A stretch of 48,026 bases of DNA from Prochlorococcus sp. AG-418-G23 (GCA_003214195.1 QCLY01000006.1:1-48026); one strand, 5' to 3'. Numbered from the stretch's first letter, positions 33,433-40,649 are shown. Program-made: numbers and translations. Notes: generated by a model not told the origin, from the sequence alone.

Positions 33433-34470
33433 ATGACTTCCGCTTTTACTAAAGACTTACTACAGATAATTTCTGAAAGAGAAGAAAAAAATAGGGCAGA
33501 TGAGTTAATTATTCAAGGAGGATATGCTAGTCCATGTGCTGTAGAGGCATTAAGAGCACTAACAAATATTAAATTAACACTAATATATGGTTGTCAAATT
33601 AGGGACGGCAAGAGAAAAGCAAGACATTCCGGCTTCTTATACCAGAATCATGCAGATGTGAATGTATTTTTTCAGGAAAAATATTGTCATGCAAAAATAT
33701 ATTGTTGGTTAAAGGAGGGGGAAGTCGTTGAAGTTTTATCAGGATCTGCGAACTTCTCGAGGGATGGTTTAACTCAGGACGGAACAGAAATTCTTTATAA
33801 AATTGACAGTAAAGATTTTAAGAGAACTTATGACTTCTTGGAAAACAATATCGCTAATAGTACTTTATGTAGAGATTATGAAATAAAAGAATCAAATAAG
33901 AATAAACAAAAAAACGTCGATGTTTATAAAAAAGTAATGCCCCGAGATGAGATTGGTGTTAAAAATCGCAACTACAAGATTCTTCAAAATGATCCTCCTA
34001 AGATAAATTTATATTTTCATGACGCTACAAATGAAAATAAATTTGGGAGAATTAATGGATATAGCGAAACAAGTCAAGTCAATAAAGATGATTGTGAATT
34101 ATCAATAAGTACGAAATTAATAGAGGCAATCCCAAAATTTTTCCCAAATGATGGGATTAATCAAAAAGCTGGAATGGGTCAAGGTAAAGAAGGGAAATCT
34201 GATATTCCAAATGCAACTTTTTGCTTCGAAAAAGATGAACTAACCATGCCCATGAGTTTTCAAGGTACTGTGCCAAGCAAATCTAAGGGTAATAGATATA
34301 AAAATATAAGGTCATTTCCTGAAGGTGCAGTACTTGGTCGATATTTAAGAAAAAAATTGGGTATTAATTCAGATGAAAAAATCACCAAGGAAATTTTAGA
34401 TAAATATGGGAGAGATTTTCTTACCATAACTCATCATGGAGGTGGAGATTATTCAGTAGATTTTGGGTAA
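33433..34470 (+). CDS. NgoFVII/BfiI-type PLD-fold restriction endonuclease
   Basis: 345 residues. The N-terminal domain (about 1-160) is a phospholipase-D-fold nuclease: HAKIYCW (His86, Lys88), SGSANFS (Asn107) and a following Glu119, the HxK..N..E set of NgoFVII/BfiI enzymes, which cut DNA without metal. The C-terminal part, about 190-345, with NLYFHDATNENKFGRINGYS, fits the DNA-reading domain. No DNA methyltransferase is in the window, so it is either an orphan or targets particular DNA. Lies between tRNA fragments F and G as cargo. Confidence 0.75.
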   Translation: MTSAFTKDLLQIISEREEKNRADELIIQGGYASPCAVEALRALTNIKLTLIYGCQIRDGKRKARHSGFLYQNHADVNVFFQEKYCHAKIYCWLKEGEVVEVLSGSANFSRDGLTQDGTEILYKIDSKDFKRTYDFLENNIANSTLCRDYEIKESNKNKQKNVDVYKKVMPRDEIGVKNRNYKILQNDPPKINLYFHDATNENKFGRINGYSETSQVNKDDCELSISTKLIEAIPKFFPNDGINQKAGMGQGKEGKSDIPNATFCFEKDELTMPMSFQGTVPSKSKGNRYKNIRSFPEGAVLGRYLRKKLGINSDEKITKEILDKYGRDFLTITHHGGGDYSVDFG

Positions 34471-34694
34471 TTCTTACTAAGATACATTATCTAATTCATA
34501 TACTTTTAAATTAGATTCTTTATTTTTTTTTGAGAAGTGATATTTTTGAGACCTCTCGACATTAATAGTTATGAATTTATTAGGATTTTTTATCGCCATA
34601 AGTACCTCTCCAATTTTCAATCCACATCGCTAAATAGTATTGTTCTTCAATATTTAGCAATTTATTTATTTTCAGAATACATTACTAATAAATT

Positions 34695-35381
34695 TCAACA
34701 TGCCTTTTTAAAGACTTCCTCGGCAAGAGATTTAGGTGGAATTGCAACTTTTGGTGGACCATCTATACCTAATAAAAGTTTCTTACAATCTAATGTAATT
34801 GTATACTGATCATCCCAACCATCAAATACTGAAATATTTCTATAATTTCCTTTTTTTATTAAATTTTTAAAATCATATTGATTCGCTGCAATTCTTTCAT
34901 AGCCTTCTCTTACAGGACAATTTTCTCTATATAGCATTATCATTTTTTTATGTTTTTTATTATAGCTTTTAAGTTTATATTTTTTTTTCATACCTTCAGA
35001 AGTTTCAATATTATCTAAATCAACTGTTTCTCCATTTCTAGTTTCTTTAGAATCAACTAATCTATTTGATACTTCTTTATTATTACAACTTAAATACATT
35101 TGATAAGTTGAGTAATAGGTTAAGTCTGATATTTCATTTACTACCTTAAATAAAGTAAATTTGATATGAATCTCATCTTCACTTATTAGGGGGAATTCTG
35201 TAAATAAATCTTTTTCACTACAACTAAACATTCTAAAATTATTTTTAACTTCCCCATATTCGGTACAGATTTGAAATTGTTCTAAATTTGGAATTGCAAC
35301 TTCCTTATAGATATTTTTATTTGTATTACTACATGCGATACAAAATATCGATGTAATAAAAAGGGTAAAATATTTTCTCAA
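34695..35381 (-). CDS. Lipoprotein of unknown function
   Basis: 228 residues with lipobox CIAC near 17, then a long domain with several Cys and a C-terminal LGIDGPPKVAIPPKSLAEEV segment. Envelope-anchored. Convergent with the nuclease gene. No family recognised. In 34471-34694 I see nothing firm. Confidence 0.6.
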   Translation of the reverse strand: MRKYFTLFITSIFCIACSNTNKNIYKEVAIPNLEQFQICTEYGEVKNNFRMFSCSEKDLFTEFPLISEDEIHIKFTLFKVVNEISDLTYYSTYQMYLSCNNKEVSNRLVDSKETRNGETVDLDNIETSEGMKKKYKLKSYNKKHKKMIMLYRENCPVREGYERIAANQYDFKNLIKKGNYRNISVFDGWDDQYTITLDCKKLLLGIDGPPKVAIPPKSLAEEVFKKAC

Positions 35382-35478
35382 AATAAGTTTTTCAACCTTA
35401 TTATTTTTTATTTTAATTCTTATGTCAATAAGAAAATATTATTCCAAGAACTAAGCAAATCATTATCTTTAGATTTCT

Positions 35479-35500
35479 TTTGAGCGAGATTTGAGCAAGA
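35479..35500 (+). repeat. 11-bp direct repeat TTTGAGC(G/A)AGA
   Basis: TTTGAGCGAGA at 35479 then TTTGAGCAAGA at 35490, exactly adjacent, about 130 bases before tRNA fragment G. Arm-site-like. 35382-35798 otherwise holds only that fragment. Confidence 0.6.
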
Positions 35501-35630
35501 TTTTGCTTATTTATGGACAACCTTGCTATAACTTTCTATTTTTTAAGACTCACAAATTTTTTTTAATACCAACTCATAAGCTATAGCTTCACTTGTTTAT
35601 TTGGCCTACTGTCGCAAATTGTCTAACGGA

Positions 35631-35675
35631 TGCTTTGGGAGCACTAGGTCGCAGGTTCGAATCCTGTCGCCCCGA
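35631..35675 (+). repeat. tRNA-Pro(TGG) 3'-half fragment (G)
   Basis: TGCTTTGGGAGCACTAGG through GCAGGTTCGAATCC to CGCCCCGA, essentially intact 3' half. Followed by the shared flank CTCTTAAAAACCAAGTTATA and CTCGCTTTTT. Confidence 0.85.
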
Positions 35676-35798
35676 CTCTTAAAAACCAAGTTATACTATC
35701 TAGTCTCCCAACTCGCTTTTTAATTTCTCATTTGTCTTAAAATCTCAGCGGGCGAGGATTTGTATATCTTTGGATAACTTTGGAGGGTGTGTCGCCCG

Positions 35799-36044
35799 TT
35801 ATAGCCATACTTCTGGTGTTACTCTCCAACCCTGACTAATTAATTTTTTCCATTCTTCTCTAGCCTTTTCAATCTTTAATTCTTCCCTCATTTGCATTGC
35901 TGGTGTTTCTTTTCCTAATACCCCAACTATTTTTCCAGTATCAACAAACATATATTCGAAGAATTTATCTTTGTTCTTTTTATTTATTGTGAATCTTTTT
36001 ACTCTTGATCTTCTGGAATTTATTAGCCAATGTTCTTTATTCAT
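35799..36044 (-). CDS. DUF1651 family protein
   Basis: 81 residues: HWLINSRRSRVKRFTINKKN and AREEWKKLISQGWRVTPEVW, the DUF1651 blocks. Distantly similar to the MEKFTL genes at 19867 and 44294. Unknown function. Confidence 0.75.
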   Translation of the reverse strand: MNKEHWLINSRRSRVKRFTINKKNKDKFFEYMFVDTGKIVGVLGKETPAMQMREELKIEKAREEWKKLISQGWRVTPEVWL

Positions 36045-36084
36045 ATATTTATTTTGGTCTAAAATCCTTTTTTTGTATTAGTAG

Positions 36085-36648
36085 CTAAGCTAATTCTTTT
36101 TTACTCAATATCTTATCAATAAATCCTTGGAATCTTTTGAATAATTTTTCATCGCTTCTTTTCTTTAATACAAATAATGTCCCTTTATCTCCTCTGCATA
36201 TTCTTAGCTCCTTACTTAAATAGGTGATATCTAGCCATCCTTTTTGCTCTTTTTTTATTTCTGCTAATGCTTTTACTTTATTGAATCCTATTTGGGGACC
36301 TATTAATCCAGCATGAGTAAATTTAACTCCAACCCTAATATCATTGATTGGGTTTAACTTGGCTATGATACCGGTCCCAACAATTGCATTAATACCTCTT
36401 GGTTTAAGCAAGTTCATGGCACTTGAATTTAAAGGATCCAAGATTTGTAGATTATCTACTAATGGAGAATAATTTAAAAATGGAGCATTAGAACTGCTCC
36501 ACCTTAACTCCCATATTCCCTGTAATTTTTCAATTTCTTTACTAAGAATGAAATTAGAATTGCCCTCAAGTTTTGTAGCTAATAATAAAATATCTTTTGA
36601 ATTTGGTTTATCAAGAAGTAATTTTATTAGCTTTTGCTCTGTCTCCAT
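36085..36648 (-). CDS. PAP/fibrillin family protein
   Basis: 187 residues. LQGIWELRWSSSNAPFLNYS, LQILDPLNSSAMNLL, VGVKFTHAGLIGP and GWLDITYLSKELRICRGDKG-TLFVL are the conserved blocks of plastid-lipid-associated (fibrillin) proteins, lipocalin-like proteins at thylakoid membranes that bind lipid or quinone. About usual length. Commonly core in cyanobacteria; this copy sits in an island module. Confidence 0.85.
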   Translation of the reverse strand: METEQKLIKLLLDKPNSKDILLLATKLEGNSNFILSKEIEKLQGIWELRWSSSNAPFLNYSPLVDNLQILDPLNSSAMNLLKPRGINAIVGTGIIAKLNPINDIRVGVKFTHAGLIGPQIGFNKVKALAEIKKEQKGWLDITYLSKELRICRGDKGTLFVLKKRSDEKLFKRFQGFIDKILSKKELA

Positions 36649-36732
36649 TATTCCATCTTAAGGATTAAATAATGTCATTGTTGATGAGTGTGTTTTCCTA
36701 TTACTGCAAAATAAGACCATCAAGCTTTTGAT

Positions 36733-36792
36733 TTAACCAATCAAAGAAATAATTAGAGTCATAATCTTTTCAGCAATAAATCTTCTATTCAT
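36733..36792 (-). CDS. Tiny 19-residue peptide behind leader cassette
   Basis: MNRRFIAEKIMTLIISLIG-stop, beginning right after the hairpin and T-tract of the dyad-promoter leader. The ATG sits where the DUF3764 gene's ATG sits in the same cassette at 19068, so it may be translated or be the stump of a lost gene. Confidence 0.35.
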   Translation of the reverse strand: MNRRFIAEKIMTLIISLIG

Positions 36793-36837
36793 AAAAAAAG
36801 AGGGTTTTATGCCTCTAAGTTAGATCGACTGTCAATC
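36793..36837 (-). promoter_or_regulatory. Dyad promoter motif plus leader hairpin
   Basis: Minus strand: GATTGAC-A-GTCGATC (36823-36837), TAACTT (36817-36822), then AGAGG-CATAAAAC-CCTCT and T7, then ATG 36792. It is the best-preserved example of the cassette. Confidence 0.6.
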
Positions 36838-36841
36838 GTAA

Positions 36842-36874
36842 TTAATTTAGCGGTGCAAGTAGTAAGAGTTTCAT
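36842..36874 (-). CDS. MKLLLLAPLN stub
   Basis: ATGAAACTCTTACTACTTGC then ACCGCTAAATTAA: a 10-codon frame overlapping the upstream TGA as ATGA and leading straight into the dyad motif. Same peptide and arrangement as 32469. Either a leader peptide or a truncated signal-peptide gene. Confidence 0.4.
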   Translation of the reverse strand: MKLLLLAPLN

Positions 36875-37011
36875 TTATTTATAAATATATAGGCAGAATA
36901 TAACCAGATTAAAAAAACACCAATTGCAATTGTGCTTCCATAAATAAGAAAATTCCAAATTTTACTTATTTTGGATTTTTTATAATTTTTTTCTTCTTCT
37001 TTACTAATCAT
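36871..37011 (-). CDS. 46-residue membrane peptide
   Basis: MISKEEEKNYKKSKISKIWN then one hydrophobic helix and IFINK. Starts by a one-base overlap with the upstream TAA (TAATG) and ends overlapping the stub ATGA. Confidence 0.55.
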   Translation of the reverse strand: MISKEEEKNYKKSKISKIWNFLIYGSTIAIGVFLIWLYSAYIFINK

Positions 37012-37172
37012 TACTTCTTTTTAGATTTTCTTGTTCCACCATAAGAATATTGACTTTCTTTTGAAACAATATGCCAACACTCCGTACAGCAAAAAATCCA
37101 ACTTTTGTAATTTATAGATTTAACTCGATAATGGATTTCATCCTCTTTATTGCATAAATCACACTTTTTCAT
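37011..37172 (-). CDS. 53-residue zinc-ribbon-like protein
   Basis: MKKCDLCNKEDEIHYRVKSI, then SWIFCCTECWHIVS and a basic end. Two CxxC pairs separated by about 25 residues are a standard Zn-ribbon layout. It begins inside the MYGIAITY gene and ends overlapping the next one: three overlapping genes in one transcript. Confidence 0.65.
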   Translation of the reverse strand: MKKCDLCNKEDEIHYRVKSINYKSWIFCCTECWHIVSKESQYSYGGTRKSKKK

Positions 37173-37260
37173 TTTTAAAAGTCATTTTGAAGGTTAGATA
37201 CGCAAAGCCCCCCAGTAATAACATACTAATAACACCATAAGTAATTGCTATGCCGTACAT
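37159..37260 (-). CDS. 33-residue membrane peptide MYGIAITY family
   Basis: MYGIAITYGVISMLLLGGFA-YLTFKMTFKNEKV, close copy of the peptide at 26079. First of a chain of overlapping small genes. One membrane helix. Confidence 0.6.
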   Translation of the reverse strand: MYGIAITYGVISMLLLGGFAYLTFKMTFKNEKV

Positions 37261-37282
37261 ATTCTGACTATTTAATTACTTG

Positions 37283-37672
37283 CTAATCCCACATAGAGAG
37301 ATCTGAATCTCCTGTTGATCTTTGCATCCAATGGATTTTCCAAATCCCATTAATCTTTTTGAAGATAGAAGTCACGGTTGGTAAATCATCATTATGAGTT
37401 CCTTTGAAAGAGAATTTTGACCCAAGAGTAAAAACACACATTGCTACATCGGCAGAAAGAAATTCAAACTTATGAATTTTTGTAATTTCTGCTTTTTCCT
37501 GAACAACATCGCCAGAATTCATCATTTCTTCGAATCCCTTTGCACTTATTGGATTTCCACTAGGTCTGATAAGTAAGAAATCTGAAGTGGCATTATTTAC
37601 AAAAAATGAGCCCATTTTTTGTGGTGTTGCTAACTCATACAACATAGATTCAATTGTTTCTCGATCTGTCAT
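37283..37672 (-). CDS. NTF2-like (SnoaL/DUF4440-type) protein
   Basis: 129 residues; DRETIESMLYELATPQKMGS, SADVAMCVFTLGSKF and IFKKINGIWKIHWMQRS are typical of the NTF2-like cone fold used as small enzymes or binding proteins. Starts at the ATG that follows the T8 of the leader cassette at 37673-37714. Ligand unknown. Confidence 0.75.
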   Translation of the reverse strand: MTDRETIESMLYELATPQKMGSFFVNNATSDFLLIRPSGNPISAKGFEEMMNSGDVVQEKAEITKIHKFEFLSADVAMCVFTLGSKFSFKGTHNDDLPTVTSIFKKINGIWKIHWMQRSTGDSDLSMWD

Positions 37673-37695
37673 AAAAAAAAGTGTTTATCTCTCTA

Positions 37696-37714
37696 AGTTT
37701 AGATCGACTGTCAA
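37696..37714 (-). promoter_or_regulatory. TTGACA-N7-TAAACT motif
   Basis: Minus strand TTGACA-GTCGATC-TAAACT, then a weak AGAGAGATAAACACT leader with T8 and ATG 37672. Serves the NTF2-like gene. Confidence 0.6.
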
Positions 37715-37788
37715 TTTTATTGGTCTTTATCAAAACTAGAAGCCTGGAATAAATTTTTAAAATATAATTAAAACTAAAAAGGAATCTC

Positions 37789-38592
37789 TTGTTAAAAGAT
37801 ATCCAAAAAGAAGTCGATGATTTAAAGAAAACTCTCTTACCTCTATTAGGCAATGAGAGGACAAATTTTCTTCGCGATTTAAAGACTTATGTTTATGTTT
37901 ATTGTGAGATTTCAGAAGACAATAAACGAATCCCAATATATATAGGGAAAGGTAAGGGTGATAGATGTTTTGCTCATTTAAATAATCTTGAAGATATTTC
38001 TAAAACAAAAAATAGAAAAATTACAAATTTATTATTAGAAAAAAAACTTAGCATCGATATTCTCGCTTATGGATTAGACAGCCAGACAGCATTATTGATT
38101 GAATCGGCATGCATCGATTTAATGGGTATAGATAATTTGGCAAACTTGGTAAGGGGACAGGGAGAAAATTGTAAGAGGATACCACTTGCTGAATTAACTA
38201 ATCTGTTAACTGAAAAGACAGTTGAAGTTTTACCTGAACATAAAGGGGTTTCAATTCTTATCAACAAATGTTTTAAGCCAACATTTGGAGATTTAGAAAT
38301 TTTTGAATATACAAGGGGGATTTGGCCAAAAAGCATGATGACAGTCTCAGGAGATTCAAAATATGCTTATGCGACATTTAAAGGAGTTGTTAAAGAAGTT
38401 TATGAGATACATAGTTGGGTTCCAGCTGGTATTCAAGAATATTTCACAAGAGAATTGGATCCAGAAAGATTGTCTACTTGTAAATGGGAATTTGTTGGTA
38501 GAAAAGCTCCTGAAGAAATAAGGAAACTTTATGTCGGTAAAATCATTAAAAAAGATAGGAGTTATGGATCATCATTTATTCCTGTAGGGTAG
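37789..38592 (+). CDS. LEM-3-like GIY-YIG endonuclease
   Basis: 267 residues. YVYVYCEISEDNKRIPIYIG-KGKGDRCFAHL (about 34-64) is the GIY-YIG core with spaced Y..YIGKG..R..H as in LEM-3/ANKLE1-type proteins; ALLIESACIDLMGIDNLANL supplies the late Glu. The C-terminal half ends with an unrecognised domain (WEFVGRKAPEEIRKLYVGK). Start TTG 37789 gives the complete domain; no ATG fits. Could cut branched or damaged DNA, or be a defence effector. Confidence 0.75.
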   Translation: MLKDIQKEVDDLKKTLLPLLGNERTNFLRDLKTYVYVYCEISEDNKRIPIYIGKGKGDRCFAHLNNLEDISKTKNRKITNLLLEKKLSIDILAYGLDSQTALLIESACIDLMGIDNLANLVRGQGENCKRIPLAELTNLLTEKTVEVLPEHKGVSILINKCFKPTFGDLEIFEYTRGIWPKSMMTVSGDSKYAYATFKGVVKEVYEIHSWVPAGIQEYFTRELDPERLSTCKWEFVGRKAPEEIRKLYVGKIIKKDRSYGSSFIPVG

Positions 38593-38611
38593 TTCGGGCG
38601 TAAGAAGAAGA

Positions 38612-38630
38612 GGGATCTGTAGGGGGATCT
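38612..38630 (+). repeat. 12-bp period direct repeat GGGATCT
   Basis: GGGATCT at 38612 and 38624 (reverse complement AGATCCC). Related in design to AGCTCCCC at 44572/44584 and AGCGCTCC at 44837/44849; the flanking 38640-38700 also matches 44760-44850 inverted. Confidence 0.55.
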
Positions 38631-38758
38631 AGAACCTATAAAGACCTTATAAAATCTTCGAAGATATCACTATATTGAGTCTCAAACTTGTCCCAACCTC
38701 TGCAAATAATTAAGACTATTACTACGATTTTGCGGAAATTGCCTTTGATAGATCGAGT

Positions 38759-38802
38759 CCTTTGGGAGCACTATGTCGCAGGTTCGAATCCTGTCGCCCC
38801 GA
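38759..38802 (+). repeat. tRNA-Pro(TGG) 3'-half fragment (H)
   Basis: CCTTTGGGAGCACTATG then TCGCAGGTTCGAATCC and CGCCCCGA; one change (TATGTCGC). Downstream flank differs from F/G/J: ACTGGCTTTTCAGCG. Confidence 0.85.
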
Positions 38803-38831
38803 CTGGCTTTTCAGCGATTGCCTAATTTGGC

Positions 38832-38853
38832 TTAGGGAAAAATTAGGGGAAAT
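38832..38853 (+). repeat. 11-bp period direct repeat TTAGGG
   Basis: TTAGGGAAAAA at 38832, TTAGGGGAAAT at 38843, 30 bases past fragment H. Related to 39457. Confidence 0.55.
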
Positions 38854-39034
38854 GACCTCCTTTTTAGGGGGTTTCCTTATGGTGTTTCCCTAGACTTTAT
38901 AAAATTTTATTGAATTTTTTAGGATATAAGCCTACCTTATATAAATAGATAGAGTTGTTTGCTAACCTCATTAGTAAATTGCTATGTAAGTATTAAATAT
39001 GAAATTAATATTGGGATTTACTAAAAAAACATTG

Positions 39035-39325
39035 ATGCGTAAATTCTTATTTCTTTTATCATCATTTAGTCTTGCAACTATCGCATTAACAAGTCAAAGT
39101 TTTGCCGCTTTAACACAAGAGGAAGAGCAAATAATGATATTTGGAATGTTTACTGCACTTTGTGAAATGCATGATGAAAATAATTTACCTTATTCGATAG
39201 CAAAAAAGTATGCAGATCAATACTCCTACAATGCAAGAAAAAAATACTTATCTAAAAGTGAAATGGAGTTTATCAAAAGTGGAATACTGGAGTTATACCC
39301 AAGTTGTCCATTTCCTAAACAATAA
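39035..39325 (+). CDS. Small secreted protein
   Basis: 96 residues from MRKFLFLLSS; signal peptide ending SFAALT, then IFGMFTALCEMHDEN and C-terminal ELYPSCPFPKQ. The F-G-x-x-x-x-x-C and Y-P-S-C landmarks relate it to 15121 and, less clearly, 16427. An in-frame ATG at 38999 would lengthen it by 12 residues. Sits alone between fragments H and I. Confidence 0.65.
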   Translation: MRKFLFLLSSFSLATIALTSQSFAALTQEEEQIMIFGMFTALCEMHDENNLPYSIAKKYADQYSYNARKKYLSKSEMEFIKSGILELYPSCPFPKQ

Positions 39326-39456
39326 ATTTCATATTTCGTTGAGCAGGCAACATTTATCGCAAATAAAACCCAAAAAAAGAATAAATTAAACGCTCACTAT
39401 TTACGACCTTTTTATTTGTTTTGGCACCTTCTAACCTTATAGTGCACTAGGTCAAC

Positions 39457-39478
39457 TTTAGGGAAAATTTAGGGAAAA
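39457..39478 (+). repeat. 11-bp direct repeat TTTAGGGAAAA
   Basis: Two perfect adjacent copies of TTTAGGGAAAA. Preceded by AGTGCACTAGGTC (39432-39453 region), a short tRNA-fragment-like piece. An ATTAAACGCTCACTATT cassette relic lies at 39385. No gene in 39326-39826. Confidence 0.6.
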
Positions 39479-39590
39479 ATCTATTAAGCATTAGAAAGTC
39501 TTATAAGGTTTTATAAGAAAAAAGGGCTTATAACTGAAGTTGTAGCCTTAAATTCTAGTTATAGCTCTTCTTGACCTAGTAATTTGGGAG

Positions 39591-39624
39591 AACTAGGTCG
39601 CAAGTTCGAATCCTGTCGCCCCGA
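39591..39624 (+). repeat. tRNA-Pro 3'-half fragment (I)
   Basis: AATTTGGGAGAACTAGG, TCGCAAGTTCGAATCC, CGCCCCGA: two or three changes, and the anticodon stem is broken. Its flank TTCAGTTATAACAGTAAGTC matches that of fragment E. Confidence 0.8.
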
Positions 39625-39677
39625 TTCAGTTATAACAGTAAGTCTCAGCTAATAATATAAAACACGCAAAAAAGTGA

Positions 39678-39699
39678 ACACGCAAATGGCAGGCAAATA
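39678..39699 (+). repeat. 11-bp direct repeat ACACGCAAATG/GCAGGCAAATA
   Basis: Adjacent units at 39678 and 39689, with a further AACACGCAAA at 39661, 55 bases past fragment I. Arm-site-like. Confidence 0.5.
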
Positions 39700-39826
39700 G
39701 CTGCATTAGGTGGGCTAGTTCCCCATCAATGGCCTAAAGATTAAAAATAACTTCTAAAAATACTGGCTTTTTACTTATTTATTCGTAAGTATGCGTATAT
39801 AGGCTTTCTCATAGGGGTTGACGATT

Positions 39827-40102
39827 ATGAAAATTCCAATCGAAATGTTGAAAGAAATTAGAGAAAGTGGGTACGATAAAAAGCTTGTATATAACTACAT
39901 AAAAGAGCTATTAGACAGCGATAAAGAAATTAAAGAAAATAACAATCTAGAGCTTTTAGATAATTACTTATTAGACAAAGATCCACAAGAAGTATCTAAA
40001 AATGCTCCTGAGATACTGATGGCAGCAGAGCTTTTAGACGCTTACTTATTAGATAAAAGATTTATGAGAGAGCTTGAAGATGAAGAATATGATGCTGCTT
40101 AA
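39827..40102 (+). CDS. Acidic helical protein with internal repeat
   Basis: 91 residues from ATG 39827. Two near-identical internal segments, ELLDNYLLDK and ELLDAYLLDK, about 24 residues apart, in a very acidic helical protein ending EDEEYDAA. Probably a small binding or inhibitor protein; function unknown. Confidence 0.6.
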   Translation: MKIPIEMLKEIRESGYDKKLVYNYIKELLDSDKEIKENNNLELLDNYLLDKDPQEVSKNAPEILMAAELLDAYLLDKRFMRELEDEEYDAA

Positions 40103-40174
40103 TTAGATAAAGTACCTATTTTTTCCTATTTATTTAAAGGTTATTCTTGTGAGCAAATAATTAGGATTAAGCCA

Positions 40175-40297
40175 ATGATGAAACTTGCAATCATTTTCTT
40201 ACCAGTTCTCTTTGCAGTTATTTGGGCTGCTTTTATTGGGTTAAGAATAAATAAAATAGAAATTAGAGATGGAAAAAGAAAATTAGTTAATTATTAA
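40175..40297 (+). CDS. 40-residue membrane peptide
   Basis: MMKLAIIFLPVLFAVIWAAF then a charged tail with RINKIEIRDGKRK. One membrane helix. Its stop abuts the TTG of the next frame. Confidence 0.45.
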   Translation: MMKLAIIFLPVLFAVIWAAFIGLRINKIEIRDGKRKLVNY

Positions 40298-40429
40298 TTG
40301 AAAAGCTTACTCCTCCCACTACAAGAGCTTTGGCAGGATCATCATGACCCAACTCATGCAGCTTATGGTATTGGTGGATTAATAGTATTGTTCATAATTT
40401 ATAATCGATTACTCAATAAATATCAGTAA
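40298..40429 (+). CDS. QELW-family membrane peptide with swapped N-terminus
   Basis: From TTG: MKSLLLPLQELWQDHHDPTH then a hydrophobic helix and RLLNKYQ. The body matches the peptide at 44178 (GYFQELWNKQPNEA..., LLNTYK), but the N-terminus is the MKRLLLPLL-type cassette. A direct example of the cassette fused onto an unrelated gene. Start codon inferred. Confidence 0.5.
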   Translation: MKSLLLPLQELWQDHHDPTHAAYGIGGLIVLFIIYNRLLNKYQ

Positions 40430-40430
40430 T

Positions 40431-40461
40431 GCGACCTAGTGCCTCATGTTAACTAGGTCGC
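40431..40461. repeat. Perfect 10-bp inverted repeat from tRNA sequence
   Basis: GCGACCTAGT and ACTAGGTCGC separated by 11 bases; both arms are the tRNA-Pro variable/T-arm segment (ACTAGGTCGC), one in each orientation. A degenerate equivalent (ACGACCT/AGGTCGT) is near 44862-44891 beside the paralogous gene. Confidence 0.6.
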
Positions 40462-40499
40462 AGAAATAATGTTTTTAACTCTGGACCATACACTTAAAT

Positions 40500-40649
40500 T
40501 TAAGAACAAAAGTGATGAAATCTTTGATCATCAACGTCAGCCATTAAATCATATTCCTCTAATTTTTTTGTAATCCTTTTATATTCAATATCATTTACAA
40601 AATGAGCTATATATTTTTCTAAAAAATTTATATTGATTTTTTGTTTCAT
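40500..40649 (-). CDS. 49-residue protein, duplicate of 44931-45080
   Basis: MKQKININFLEKYIAHFVND, then EYDLMADVDDQRFHHFCS. Close paralogue, same length, at 44931 with about 85 percent identity, and the duplication extends about 230 bases including upstream DNA. No signal or membrane segment. Function unknown. Confidence 0.65.
   Translation of the reverse strand: MKQKININFLEKYIAHFVNDIEYKRITKKLEEYDLMADVDDQRFHHFCS

Noticed and set aside
34537-34809. 90-residue plus-strand frame
   Set aside because: Overlaps the lipoprotein at 34695 and has no recognisable features; treated as a shadow.
20488-39699. CRISPR array
   Set aside because: The 11-bp repeats occur as isolated pairs without regular spacers or cas genes.
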